From contig CM046294.1 in the NCBI GenBank assembly GCA_025267735.1, positions 40,051,570 to 40,115,569 on the forward strand: a DNA stretch of 64,000 nt. The letters run 5' to 3'. Each line of letters opens with the position of its first letter. The stretch's first letter is position 1. The DNA is from Mactra quadrangularis. Lineage: Eukaryota > Mollusca > Bivalvia > Venerida > Mactridae. The notes beneath the pieces are model-generated. The model was not told the DNA's origin and did no database searches. It was given only the letters and a program-made list of their open reading frames with translations. Positions 48,870 through 57,838 of this stretch are shown here, in pieces. The position numbers were made by a program, and so were the translations under genes.

Positions 48870-49280
48870 TTACCTTATGGTACTCAACTTCCATGAAACA
48901 AATCCAGTTAATAACATACCACCTATTATAAAGACATATTTATTATTTTTTTGTTCATCTGATGATACATAGAAATCACTTAATGTTGGTTTTGGTTCAT
49001 CAAGATAATAATATTGTTTCATCGCTTTATCAACATCATCATCAGTTTGAACAGCATGATGTTCTTTTTTTAATTGTTTATTCATAAAATCTAATCTTTG
49101 TGTACTCTTTTTATTCCATTCTGCTGTTGCTGCTTGTAATTGTTCCATTGCTTTGTCATGTCTTTTTCTTTCTTCATCACTATTATTTCTACCAAGACGT
49201 GAAAGTAAATAATTACCCCCAGTAAAAGCTAACGCGTTAACTACTGCACCACCCACCATCATCGCTACTGCACTTGCCAT
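48870..49280 (-). CDS. Conserved Polinton protein, 136 aa, membrane-associated
   Basis: Starts MASAVAMMVGGAVVNALAF, a small-residue hydrophobic segment. A charged coiled-coil region follows (SDEERKRHDKAMEQLQAATA, then LDFMNKQLKKEHHAVQ), then a C-terminal hydrophobic segment (YVFIIGGMLLTGF). I recognise this pattern as a conserved but unnamed Polinton protein. The frame is intact. Four bases separate it from the next gene upstream on the same strand, suggesting one transcript; its end overlaps the polymerase gene tail to tail by 27 bp. Confidence 0.75.
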   Translation of the reverse strand: MASAVAMMVGGAVVNALAFTGGNYLLSRLGRNNSDEERKRHDKAMEQLQAATAEWNKKSTQRLDFMNKQLKKEHHAVQTDDDVDKAMKQYYYLDEPKPTLSDFYVSSDEQKNNKYVFIIGGMLLTGFVSWKLSTIR

Positions 49281-49283
49281 TTT

Positions 49284-49514
49284 TTACTTCATAATATCAG
49301 CAGGAATAATTCCATGTTTTACTGATAGGTCTTTAGTTGTCATTGCAAGTAATATATCAATAGATAACATACCAATATCTGCCAAATTAAAATCTATTTT
49401 TGGAGGAGGCTTTCTTAATATTTTTCTTCCTAATTCTGCGCAACCCACAGTTAATATAGTTTCTACTCCAGCATGATATAACAGGTTTACTAATTGTTTT
49501 TCATTTGATCCCAT
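49284..49514 (-). CDS. Small hydrophobic Polinton protein, 76 aa
   Basis: MGSNEKQLVNLLYHAGVET start; one or two hydrophobic helices (TILTVGCAELG; LADIGMLSIDILLAM), ending KHGIIPADIMK. The IIPxxI ending is typical of a small Polinton protein I have seen beside the 136-aa gene. Frame intact. Function unknown. Confidence 0.6.
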   Translation of the reverse strand: MGSNEKQLVNLLYHAGVETILTVGCAELGRKILRKPPPKIDFNLADIGMLSIDILLAMTTKDLSVKHGIIPADIMK

Positions 49515-49544
49515 TTTTATGTATTAAAATTCAAATGGATCAAC

Positions 49545-49892
49545 TTATTTATTTGGTTGTATCACAGGTTGTTGTTGTTGTTGTTGTATCTTTGGTGTAA
49601 CTTGTTTAGACTTATACATATAAAATCCTAATCCAATAATTCCAATTATACATAAAGGTATATAATTTTTGTATATATCTATATTAACCTTTTTAATTAT
49701 ATAAACTTTTTCTAAATTATCATTATCATCTTTTGTTATAGATTTTAATTGTATGTTCTCCATCTTCATTGTTTCAATTTCTTTTTTTTTTAATTCAGCT
49801 TTTTTTTTTGCTTCTGCACCTTTTTTACCTGCAGATACTATTTTTGGGTTTTTAACTTTTTCTACAACTTCTTCAACATTTTCATTCATCAT
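49545..49892 (-). CDS. Lysine-rich protein with one membrane segment, 115 aa
   Basis: N-terminal half is basic and likely helical (KNPKIVSAGKKGAEAKKKAE). A single membrane segment IPLCIIGIIGLGFYMY and a polyglutamine tail follow. The KNPKxVxAGKKGAEA word recurs in Polinton and adintovirus small proteins in my memory. Frame intact; function unknown. Confidence 0.6.
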   Translation of the reverse strand: MMNENVEEVVEKVKNPKIVSAGKKGAEAKKKAELKKKEIETMKMENIQLKSITKDDNDNLEKVYIIKKVNIDIYKNYIPLCIIGIIGLGFYMYKSKQVTPKIQQQQQQPVIQPNK

Positions 49893-50480
49893 TTTTTATA
49901 TCTATATTTTCTGTTTCTTTCTCAAAGGTTATATGTCTTGCGGTTGTTAGCAACGCTGTAACAGGTGCTAAATACATTCCAAATTTATAATATAATTCAC
50001 ATCACGTACTAGTCAAAGCATGATTGATAAATGGGTCTTCTTCTAAGTCTTGTATTAGTTTTGGTTGATTTGGTACTTTAAAATATTTTATACTGTTAAA
50101 ACATATAAATTAATAAAAGGGTTTCCCAATGTCTTAGTCATACCTGCACCTAATCTAGCTTCATATCTACAGTATAGTTTATTTATTTGTTCTGGTGTCA
50201 TTGTATCAATGTCTGACATTTGTAAGTATTTACCAAGATATTGTTTACTTCCTTCACCAGCAACAATGGCTGATAATCTATCACGTTTTGTTTCAACGTG
50301 TTCATTATCTTCTTTTACATCATTTAATAATTCTCCAGCATCCATTTTTAAATATCTGTTTTTTATTTTCAAATAATTAAACACCACATATCCAACTATT
50401 GATGAGACTGCAGTGTTTGATATAATTGTTAATATTTCAAGAAACATTTTTTCAGCATTATTAAAGCATTTTTTAAGCAT
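49893..50480 (-). pseudogene. Conserved Polinton protein (broken)
   Basis: Open part 50,088-50,480: a hydrophobic helix (TIISNTAVSSIVGYVVFNYL), then MDAGELLNDVKEDNEHVETK, IVAGEGSKQYLGKYLQMSDI and MTPEQINKLYCRYEARLGAG. The second start (MDAG, 50,342) may be the true one, with the helix belonging to a separate small frame. After a frameshift near 50,090 the protein resumes (DPFINHALTST, a TGA, then MYLAPVTALLTTARHITFE) down to about 49,900. The segments are strongly conserved in Polintons I recall, but no function is assigned. Confidence 0.7.
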
Positions 50481-50524
50481 TACTAAAGCTTATCTTTAGC
50501 TTTACTTAAAATCTTCTCTAGCAA

Positions 50525-50590
50525 TTATTCAGCTAGTAGTACAATAATACCTATTATAGTAAAGAATTTCGGTAAAATTTCGTCATCCAT
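50525..50590 (-). CDS. Tiny hydrophobic frame (21 aa), possibly truncated
   Basis: MDDEILPKFFTIIGIIVLLA then stop; LLEKILSKAKDKL follows in frame after the stop, so it may be the start of a longer protein cut by a nonsense change. It begins just after the packaging ATPase gene on the same strand. Confidence 0.35.
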   Translation of the reverse strand: MDDEILPKFFTIIGIIVLLAE

Positions 50591-50593
50591 TTA

Positions 50594-51277
50594 TTAATCC
50601 ATAATCCAGTATCCAGTTGGTTGATCAGTTTTTAATATTAATTTACGATGTTTCTTTTTTTTCAATTATTCTTTTATCTTTATTCTTTCTTCCAAAGTTT
50701 CTATTACATCATTTTCTCTTAAACAATTATCAAAACTATCCCTATCTTTTGTATAAAATATACACAACCATTTTGTTTGTTCTCTTAAATCTTTTAAAAC
50801 AGAATTATATCTCTGAGAAATAACCCATACACTTTGTTCTGCGTGTCTACCAGAGAAAGATAACTCTGAAAGCATATCTCTTTTCTTTGTTAATTCTTTT
50901 GTTGCACTACAATCATCAATAATATATAATGTTGGTTGACCAGCATATCTTTTATTAAACAGTCTTAATAATTCTTGTAACTTTTCTTCTTCATTAACAA
51001 TAGGATTAACAATTATTACATTTTTTGATTTTGGTTTTTTAACATCAACAATCCAAGAACGATTTTTATAAGCTTTATTCCAATGAATAGTTGGACACAA
51101 GATAACAATAAATTTAAACACTTTAATATAATGTTTTTCTAAAGTATCAAGTACAAACTCTGTTTTACCACAACCTGTTTGACCGCAAATAATAGCACAA
51201 TGAGGATATTTTGGAAAGTTAACCATTTTAATATGTAACTTCTTTAAATCTTCCATCTTCAAAAATAATCTGTGCAT
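50594..51277 (-). pseudogene. Genome-packaging ATPase (FtsK/HerA-type, A32-like)
   Basis: P-loop ATPase that would pump DNA into capsids. Walker A AIICGQTGCGKTEF (about residue 28), Walker B TLYIIDDCSA (about 117), then LSFSGRHAEQSVWVISQRYN, the conserved sensor region of this family. Likely start is MEDLKKL (51,256), overlapping the end of the capsid gene. The frame meets TAA at 50,666, after which the natural tail continues (KLILKTDQPTGYWIMD) to 50,594; loss of about 24 residues may or may not matter. Of the core genes this one is nearest to intact. Confidence 0.92.
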
Positions 51278-52494
51278 CCTGGATAATAAATATATAAATA
51301 TTTAATGGTTCATCTGCTCCTGCTTCTTTCATTATATGTATTGTAATACCTTCTGAAGCATTTTCAATTCTTCTTCCTGAACCATGTAGTGAATTATCAT
51401 CTGTTGAACGTAAATCTAACCATCATGCGTTACTATCTGTTAAATATTTATCTAATGTTATATTGGATAAATATAAATCTTTTATAATCTTATTTGTTTC
51501 TTTATTTCGTTTTGAATTTAAAGCATAGCATTTATTTATCTCATCCCACTGTTGATATGCTTTCATTCCTTGACTGTACAGTTGATTTGGGACTCCTTCA
51601 ATTGTCATTTCTACTTTTGTTATATTAGGATTGGAAAAAAATTTCAGTTGATGTTCTCTCTGGGTCTTCAAATAACATTAGAATACCTTTCATACTTCTT
51701 GCTGGAACATTTAAATTAATATTCCATAATGTATCAGATTTGTTTTTAGTTATTTTCATGTGTCTAAGTATTCTATCATATAAAACAACCATTTTACCAC
51801 TGACTTGTTGTCTTATTTGTCTTGCTAATTCAACATCAGAAACACTATCAAATTCTAAACAAATATTTTTAATAACATACGAAGCTGAGGCGTCACTTGA
51901 TCTAAATACTTTGTTATACTCATTGAATGTAAGTTCATATTCAAGTCTATCTCCTATACCAGCTTGATAAAATGGCATATGTGTTTCTAATATTTCAAAA
52001 TCAAGTGGAATACAAAATCTATTTCCATATGCTTTTGCGATGGCTTCATCTTCTTTATCTGCGCTAGCATTACCACATTTAACTCTATGTTTTAACATAT
52101 TATTTTGTCCAATACCTTGATATGCCATATTTACACGTTCTGTAGGTGTCTTCCATAAATCAATATAACAATGATAGATATCACTATCATAAATTGATAA
52201 AACTTCATTTCCTGATATTCTTATTGTTGTTTTTTTAATTATTGATATTCCAAGATTTGGATACACTGTTGCGTTTGCGTCATTGTCACTTTTGATTTCA
52301 ATTTCAAACGCTAATTTAACTGATCCAGGAACAATAACATCATTACTACTTAAATTAGAAAATCTCACTAACAATTGTTGATTTTGGTCAATAGTTGAGG
52401 GATTATTAGTTATTACAACGCTCTGTCTAATTCCCCTCACACCTCTTGGTTCTCTTATTTTTCTGTAGGGGTTTAATTTTCACCAAACGCAGAC
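51228..52494 (-). pseudogene. Major capsid protein candidate (double jelly-roll)
   Basis: About 420 codons. It starts MSAFGE at 52,494, shifts frame within 20 codons, then runs 52,440-51,625 with NPSTIDQNQQLLVRFSNL, ISGNEVLSIYDSDIYHCYID, RFCIPLDFEILETHMPFYQA, YELTFNEYNKV and LNVPARSMKGILMLFEDPE. It shifts again near 51,640, continues ITKVEMTIEGVPNQLYSQGM, has a TGA at 51,423 and ends near FIIQDAQIIFEDGRF. The pattern matches the Polinton hexon-like protein family as I remember it; beta-rich composition and position next to the ATPase agree. The assignment as major capsid rather than another structural protein is from memory. Confidence 0.75.
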
Positions 52495-52512
52495 ATTTTT
52501 TAAAGAAATAAA

Positions 52513-53814
52513 ATGGCTGAAGGAGGTTATGATTTTGATATAGATGATAATATAGATGTAGATCATGAATTAGATGAAGAAATTATTCCAGATGATTTTG
52601 ATGAATTTAATAGAACTATACAAGACCAAAGCATTCGTATTGAAGATATTGGTGATGTTGATGAAAGAACACGATTAATTGTAGAACAGAAACAAAGTAT
52701 TGTTAGAGAATTTTACAATTTGATAAGAGAAAAGTATGGGTTAGTCCCTAAACGTATAGATATTACAAACTTTAAACTTGGTCCTGATAATAAAACGTTA
52801 TTTTTAAAGGTTGGAGATAGAGAAATTCAACTTAAAAGCGAAAGATGTGTTGGTTTTATAGGCCTTCGTACATTGGCTAGTAGAATTGGTAGAGGTGGAA
52901 CAAGTGCAATTAGAGACTTGTTGAATTTACCTAATTATAACTCTACAACTAGAGAATTATCAGCACAGGCTGTTGCGAGTTTACAAAATATAGAAAGAAC
53001 TCTCCCTAATGTTGATGCTGTGGAAATGACTGATTTACCTAATACAGCTGAAACTATTGTGAAAGAAATAGCAACATCATTTAACACACAAACAGATATG
53101 AAAAGAGGCACACAAACAGATATTGACAAAAGAGAAATGGATGGTATAAGCAAAGCAATGACTACTGTAAAAGAAGAGATTTCAAATCCATTAGTAAAAT
53201 TGGCTGAAACAAATAAAGACATCGCAAAACAAAAAGATAAATTAGAACAAGCTAAGGCTGACAATGATAAATTCCAAATAGATAGGATAAGTAATCGATT
53301 AGTAGATTTAGAGATTGAAAGGAGTGGAATAATAGAAGAAATTGATATAAATAGAGAAAAAATACGTACTCAAGTAAATAGAATAAAAGAAACTATACAT
53401 AAACTATTAAATGAAGACAAGACATTAGCAGAAAGAATTAGAACGTTATTCAGAGAACAAGGAATTACAATTGTTAGTGTTTTAACTGCTTTTGGAATTG
53501 TTTTTGGTCTTATTGTTGAAACTCTTATTCCCGGTACTAGTACTGGTGGAAGTGTAACACCACTAAAAGATGGAGATGGTGTAAAAGATTGGGTAAAAAA
53601 GCAATTATCAAATCTTGGTAAACTATTAGCTAATCTTGCAGGAAAAGCAGCAGAAGCATTACCTGGTATTATTGGTGCTATTGTATCTTGGTTGTTATCA
53701 ACAGCTAGTAATATTGTTTATTGGTTAGGAAATCATTTATGGGCAATAATTGTTATTGTTGCTGGACTTTTATATACAGCTGCTAGAGAATATATTAAAA
53801 AATCTCGTAAATAA
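52513..53814 (+). CDS. Conserved 433-aa Polinton protein, coiled coil plus membrane C-terminus
   Basis: The only large intact Polinton gene here. Acidic N-terminus (residues 1-60), a small globular part with LGPDNKTLFLKVGDREIQLK (about 90-110) and FIGLRTLASRIGRGG, a long coiled coil (about 215-310), AERIRTLFREQGITIVSVL (about 305), then several hydrophobic helices separated by a Gly/Thr-rich linker (about 325-430), ending in a basic tail. This layout (coiled coil, amphipathic KLLANLAGKAAEALPGIIGA, two terminal hydrophobic helices) is widespread in invertebrate Polintons. It suggests a virion membrane or membrane-disrupting role, but nothing proves it. Divergent from the capsid gene with an 18-bp gap. 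Confidence 0.8.
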   Translation: MAEGGYDFDIDDNIDVDHELDEEIIPDDFDEFNRTIQDQSIRIEDIGDVDERTRLIVEQKQSIVREFYNLIREKYGLVPKRIDITNFKLGPDNKTLFLKVGDREIQLKSERCVGFIGLRTLASRIGRGGTSAIRDLLNLPNYNSTTRELSAQAVASLQNIERTLPNVDAVEMTDLPNTAETIVKEIATSFNTQTDMKRGTQTDIDKREMDGISKAMTTVKEEISNPLVKLAETNKDIAKQKDKLEQAKADNDKFQIDRISNRLVDLEIERSGIIEEIDINREKIRTQVNRIKETIHKLLNEDKTLAERIRTLFREQGITIVSVLTAFGIVFGLIVETLIPGTSTGGSVTPLKDGDGVKDWVKKQLSNLGKLLANLAGKAAEALPGIIGAIVSWLLSTASNIVYWLGNHLWAIIVIVAGLLYTAAREYIKKSRK

Positions 53815-55160
53815 GTAAAGCAGTAAGACCTATTACAATGCTACCAACAATTATTGCTGTTTTGTTGTCTTCATGTTGTATTGCTTCCTTTGAGGATATT
53901 ATAGAGGGTTGTTTTTTAATAGGTTCTGGTATAGATTTCTTTGGTTCTGGTATAGATTTCTTTGGTTCTGGTAAAGATATATTTGTTGGTGTTCCCTTGA
54001 GTTCTACATGTTTCTTTTGTATAATGGGTTGAGTATTTACATCATCATTCAACCCAAGCTTTTGATCATCAGTAGCTACTACAATATAATTATTATATTC
54101 TTGAATTGTTCTAATTCTTAATTCCATATTACTCGGAGACATATACAACCCAATTCCATAAACATAGTCGACTTTACTTCTAGCATATTCTAATGTGTTT
54201 TGATATTTATCAATTTGACTTGGTAAATCTATTGGACTATTGATAGCATCATCAATGTTTGCAAGAAATTGTTTTTGAGCATCAAAAGCTGTTCCTGTTC
54301 CGAGTATATCTGTTCAAGTTTGAGATTGTGATCCAAGGATAGCCCAGCAATATATCCTTATGGATTCGTTTATCCTTTCAACTCCTGCTTTTGTAAAACC
54401 TTTTGAATTATCTAAAATAAATGTAGTCCATGCATCCTCAACATCATCTGTTTGTTGAAGATAATCAATGTGGACTTTCTTAGGTGGTAAATATTCACAT
54501 GATGAAATACCACAGTGTCTACCACCTGAAACCTCAGGCCCAAATGTCATCTTTGATAAATCTAGATTAGATATTATTCTACTAACAATATGTTGTGATG
54601 AATTATCATGTCTAAAATCTGTTCGCCTCCACGCAGAGTGACTGGTTGTGTAGATGACTCCAAGACCATCACCACTTGGATATATTTTTTGCCTCCAGTC
54701 TGCATTATGGTCTACATTAAACTCTTTACATATTCGTTCGTAAGCACCACGGTCATAACTATTGTTGAAGGCATTCCAGCTTTTATCTTGGGGTAATGCA
54801 ATAGAAAGTTCAACAAGAATTCTCCTTGTTTGATAGTAAACATGAAACAAAAATAGTGAACCAGTTAAACCACCTGCTTTTATATGATTTTCATGATCAA
54901 CACCGCAGCCCGTAGTGGCACACCATATTGCAAAATTTAGTTGATTTTGCCAAAATAATAACCAATCTGCATTCCAACGTTGTACAATCTCATTTGATAC
55001 AACATTTGGTAATAAATATTGTTCAAATACATTTGGAAAATCTACGTTGAAGCTTTTCCCATCTAATGAAATGACAATAGATTGTTTTATAATATTAATT
55101 GTTTTATTTTTATAACTTCCACTTTTAAAATAGTTAGCATCGCTATTATATTTAAATTCT
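53795..55160 (-). pseudogene. Conserved Polinton structural-type protein (one stop)
   Basis: Reads from about 55,160 down to 53,795: SLDGKSFNVDFPNVFEQYLL, WNADWLLFWQNQLNFAIWC, HIKAGGLTGSLF, YYQTRRILVELSIALPQD, a TGA at 54,312, then TAFDAQKQFLANIDDA and GIGLYMSPSNMELRIRTIQE. Three tandem KSIPEP units and a C-terminal membrane segment (TAIIVGSIVIGLTALLIYEI) end it. Length (about 450 codons), Trp-rich core and conservation suggest a capsid or internal virion protein; identity unknown. No start is certain, as the 5' end meets a stop near EFKYNSDANYF. The 3' end overlaps the 433-aa gene by 20 bp. Confidence 0.6.
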
Positions 55161-55680
55161 TAATAAAAGCCTTACCCTTAACAATAGAGGGAAAACTTAT
55201 AGGGGGATTTTATAATCTACAAGATGTAATAAATGATTTTAAAAAAGCAAATGTTGATTTGTCAGTAAATATGCAAAATGAAATAGCTACTTTAAAATCT
55301 GACAGAGAAATTAAATTAACTCACGGTCTTTCACAAATGTTAGGTATTGATAATGTAAATTGGATAAAAGGAATACATGATGGTAAAACCTCTGTAGATT
55401 TTGCTCCTTATAAACAGTTATATGTTCATCTAGAACAAATAAATAGTTCTAACAATTTCTTTGATGGAGCACCTAGTAATATTCTTGGAGTTGTTCCTAT
55501 TGAGAATAGATCGTTTGGTGATATTGTTCATATAAATTTTAGTAACCCTGAATATTAACAATTAACACTTGGTAATATCACAGAATTAAATTTAAGCATG
55601 TGTGATGAGAAAGGACAGAAAATAAATAACCATGGATTGCCTATTAGTTGTGTGCTAGAAATTATTACAGAAAAAATGAG
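55160..55680 (+). pseudogene. Minor-capsid-like Polinton protein (C-terminal part)
   Basis: LPLTIEGKLIGGFYNLQDVI, then REIKLTHGLSQMLGIDN, YKQLYVHLEQINSSNNFFDG, NILGVVPIENRSFGDIVHIN, a TAA at 55,556, and MCDEKGQKINNHGLPISCVLEI in the same frame. This tail (IxLTxGLxxMLG; LYxxLxxIN; VxPxxxxFGxIxHI; LxxxDExGxxI) is one I associate with a beta-rich Polinton virion protein, perhaps the single jelly-roll minor capsid. The N-terminal part is missing: sequence upstream of 55,160 is the reverse of the neighbouring gene. Confidence 0.55.
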
Positions 55681-56325
55681 TATATTTGGTGTTAAAAGAA
55701 AAAATAATAAAGGAGAAGAATTAAATAATTTAGAAACTACTATAAATGATTTACAATTAAGTATTATAAAATTAGTGCAAACAGATGATACTATATTTAA
55801 TAACATAACAAATATAGAATCAGATATTATACAATTAAAACGTACAGACAATACTATATCTTCTAGTATAACAAATTTGGAAACAGTTAATGAAAAAAAG
55901 AAAAATTATGTTACAATATTTGGTGAATCAAAAGGTCCTTTAGTTCCTGGTGAAGTGTTTTCAATGGGAAATGGTGGAAAAGTACGTAAAGTTGGTTATA
56001 CAGTAATGAAAAGTTGTTTCTATTGGTGTATCATATACAAAAGGAAAGGATCCTGGTTATGGTGCTATTGCTTTTACTAATAACGGAAAAACAAACTGGG
56101 ATTGTAGATGTAGATTTAAATTTGATGAAGGTTATGCATATCGTGAATTTAAAGAAAATTACATAATCGAAGCTGGAGATGTCATTAATTTCCAGGTATA
56201 TGACGACTTTGACTATATCCCTCATTCAGAAGTAATAGAAGCAGGGAAGATCTATACGGGAAGTCTTCCTACTAGCACTGTAACTAATACAGTTGCTTCA
56301 TTATTATTAGAAGTTTTAGATAATT
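55676..56325 (+). pseudogene. Fibre-like protein 1 (frameshifted)
   Basis: Starts MSIFGVKRKNNKGEELNN, then a heptad-like stalk with repeated TDxTIxxxITNxE units (about residues 25-75), then a head beginning YVTIFGESKGPLVPGEVFSM, GNGGKVRKVGYTVMKSC. A frameshift near 56,020 leads to VSYTKGKDPGYGAIAF, YIIEAGDVINFQVYDDF and a terminal SLLLEVLDN. A stalk plus a beta head fits a trimeric fibre or spike. It overlaps the end of the minor-capsid-like gene and is paralogous to the next gene. Confidence 0.6.
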
Positions 56326-56340
56326 AATTTTATCTTTATA

Positions 56341-57241
56341 AATGAATAAATTTGGTATAAAAAGAAACAATAATTTAGAAAATAAAATAAATGATATAAA
56401 TTCTGATATTAAAAAAAATAAAACAAAAAAAATAAAAATTATATTACAATATATGGTGAATTAAAGGGTCCTTTTTATTCTAATGCTATTTTTTCTATGG
56501 GAAGTGGTGGAAAAGAAAAAAGTGTTGGTTATAGAGTATTAAAACGTTGTAAACTTTTTTCTTTTGGGGTATCATATTCAAAAGGAGATAATCTGGGTTA
56601 TGATACTATTTTAATAACAAAAAATGGAGAAGATTATATAGATTGTAAATGTTTTTTTTTAATAGATAAAAATTTTAAATATCGAAATTTTGAGGAAGAA
56701 TATATAATTAATCCCGGAGAAATACTTAATTTTAAAATAAGTAATATATATTCAAAACTTTTGGAAGAAGTAATAAAAAATGCTGTTATAATTGCTGAAA
56801 CAAATCCATCACTTGTGAATGAAGTGATGGGTTTAATAGAATCAAAAGATTTTGAAGAAGAAGAACAAGCAGAACTTATATTTAAAAAACTTAATATAGA
56901 ATATAAAAAATATAAAAAAATAGCTAATGCTTTTATGTATGTTGACTCTTTTCTTTTTATAGCAGCTGCAACAATGGGAATTCCTGCTGCTTTATCACCA
57001 AATAATACTTCCATTTGCTATTCCAGCTGGATTAGCTTTTCTATTTGGTGGAATTGTTAAAATAGGAAAACATATAGTGGATAAAAAAGCAAAAAAAAAT
57101 AATGATATTAGAGTATTAGCAGATAGTAAATTAAATAGTATAAAAAATTTAGTTTCAAAAGCTTTAGTTGATGGACAAATCTCAGATATAGAATTTAATT
57201 TAAATTTAAATGAGTTAAATAAATGTAATGAAATGAAATAA
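56341..57241 (+). pseudogene. Fibre-like protein 2 head joined to a conserved Polinton C-terminal domain (frameshifted)
   Basis: Starts MNKFGIKRNNNLENKIND (shorter stalk), frameshifts near 56,440, then YITIYGELKGPFYSNAIFSM, GSGGKEKSVGYRVLKRCK, VSYSKGDNLGYDTI and INPGEILNFKI mirror fibre 1. Instead of ending there it continues with LLEEVIKNAVIIAETNPSL, an acidic helix, a hydrophobic segment (SFLFIAAATMGIPAALSP), a frameshift near 57,010, then LADSKLNSIKNLVSKALVDG and ISDIEFNLNLNELNKCNEMK. The last module (LAxxKLNxIxxxVSKALxDGxISDxEF) is a conserved Polinton protein that I know as a separate gene, so this looks like a fusion. Confidence 0.6.
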
Positions 57242-57244
57242 ATA

Positions 57245-57352
57245 ACAAAACAAAAAATACTGGTATAACAGAAGAAGAAAAGAAAAAATTAATTGAAGAA
57301 GGAAAAGTATTGGGTAAAAATGAATTTAAAAAAAAATGGAAAATTCATAATT
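57245..57352 (+). CDS. Short charged C-terminal frame
   Basis: NKTKNTGITEEEKKKLIEEG then KVLGKNEFKKKWKIHN, ending at the TAA near 57,352. It is probably the displaced tail of the preceding protein, since the homologous tail I recall follows the ISDxEF module. No start codon is certain. Confidence 0.35.
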
Positions 57353-57419
57353 AATGTTAATTTAAATTTTAATACTGATAAACCACCTGATTATTTCTCT
57401 GTTAATCATTTTATGCAAT

Positions 57420-57832
57420 AGCATCATTTACTTCTCACACACCACAGATCCCCCGGGTAAATTTTTTTCGTTATTTCTGAGGGTACCTTTCCTGCTTCTC
57501 ACACCCAACAGTTCCCCGGGGTGAATTTTTATAGTTTCTGAGGGTAGCTTTCTTGCTTCTCACACCTCACAGTTCCCCCGGTAATTTTTTTCATTGTTTC
57601 TGAGGGTACCTTTTTTACTTCTCACACCTCACTGTTCCTCCATGTTTGTACAGTAGTATAATAGTGGGCGTGCCCCCTATTATACTACTTATGGCATAGG
57701 AGGAGAAAGAGAACATATTGTGGATATATAAAAAATTTGAAAGTAGTAAAAATGTTATTTATTTTTTTAGTTGTTATAATTGTAAAAATTTTTTTTTTAC
57801 TCTGCGCCAGGCACGCTCACTATTATACTTCT
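57420..57832. repeat. Polinton right terminal inverted repeat
   Basis: Complement of the left terminus. The outer part (57,645-57,832) has CAGTAGTATAATAGTGGGCG...CCCCCTATTATACTACTT (tip palindrome) and ACTCTGCGCCAGGCACGCTC, ending ATTATACTTCT. The inner minisatellite has only about four units against nine on the left. The tip differs from the left by one base (AGAAGT versus AGTAGT). Confidence 0.9.
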
Positions 57833-57838
57833 CACGTA
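57833..57838. repeat. Polinton target-site duplication, right
   Basis: CACGTA, identical to 35,358-35,363. Confidence 0.92.

Larger units (their letters stand above)
37321..48896 (+). pseudogene. Protein-primed family B DNA polymerase, interrupted by intein and nested transposons
   Basis: Would replicate the Polinton from a protein primer (DNA_pol_B_2 family). In order: N-terminal domain with a C2H2-like finger (FTCRNCLQGF, about 38,095-38,165); exonuclease motif I VIYSDFES (38,260); REHNHLSGKYRGAACQTCN; exonuclease motif II FFHNGSNYDFH (38,735); TDVLILANAFEKF; polymerase motif A YLLYLDANNLYGWAMS (39,553); motif B KLMTNSFYGKTLEN (40,030); motif C split by the intein; C-terminal SPFDDKRYILDNGIETLPYG. 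It is broken: frameshifts near 37,345, 38,150, 38,525, 38,870, 39,100 and 48,600, and stops at about 38,310, 38,568, 39,887 and 40,250. It overlaps the end of the convergent gene at 48,870. Confidence 0.93.
35364..57832. mobile_element. Maverick/Polinton, 22.5 kb with nested guests
   Basis: A complete element bounded by 6-bp target duplications and terminal inverted repeats beginning 5'-AG (AGTAGTATAATAGTGAGCG left; AGAAGTATAATAGTGAGCG when the right end is complemented). It encodes a DDE integrase, protein-primed family B DNA polymerase, capsid candidate, packaging ATPase and a set of conserved Polinton proteins on both strands. A Tc1-like element and an LTR retrotransposon inside the polymerase gene add 7,213 bp, so the original element was about 15.26 kb. 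No adenain-like protease was identified. Most genes have lost their reading frames, so the copy cannot move on its own. It lies in intron 1 of an IgSF gene. Confidence 0.96.

Noticed and set aside
37321..48896. Polymerase frameshifts as sequencing errors
   Set aside because: Several sit in A-runs, so a few could be errors, but there are also substitution stops, and the LINE and the 433-aa gene in the same assembly are clean over kilobases. Real decay is more likely.
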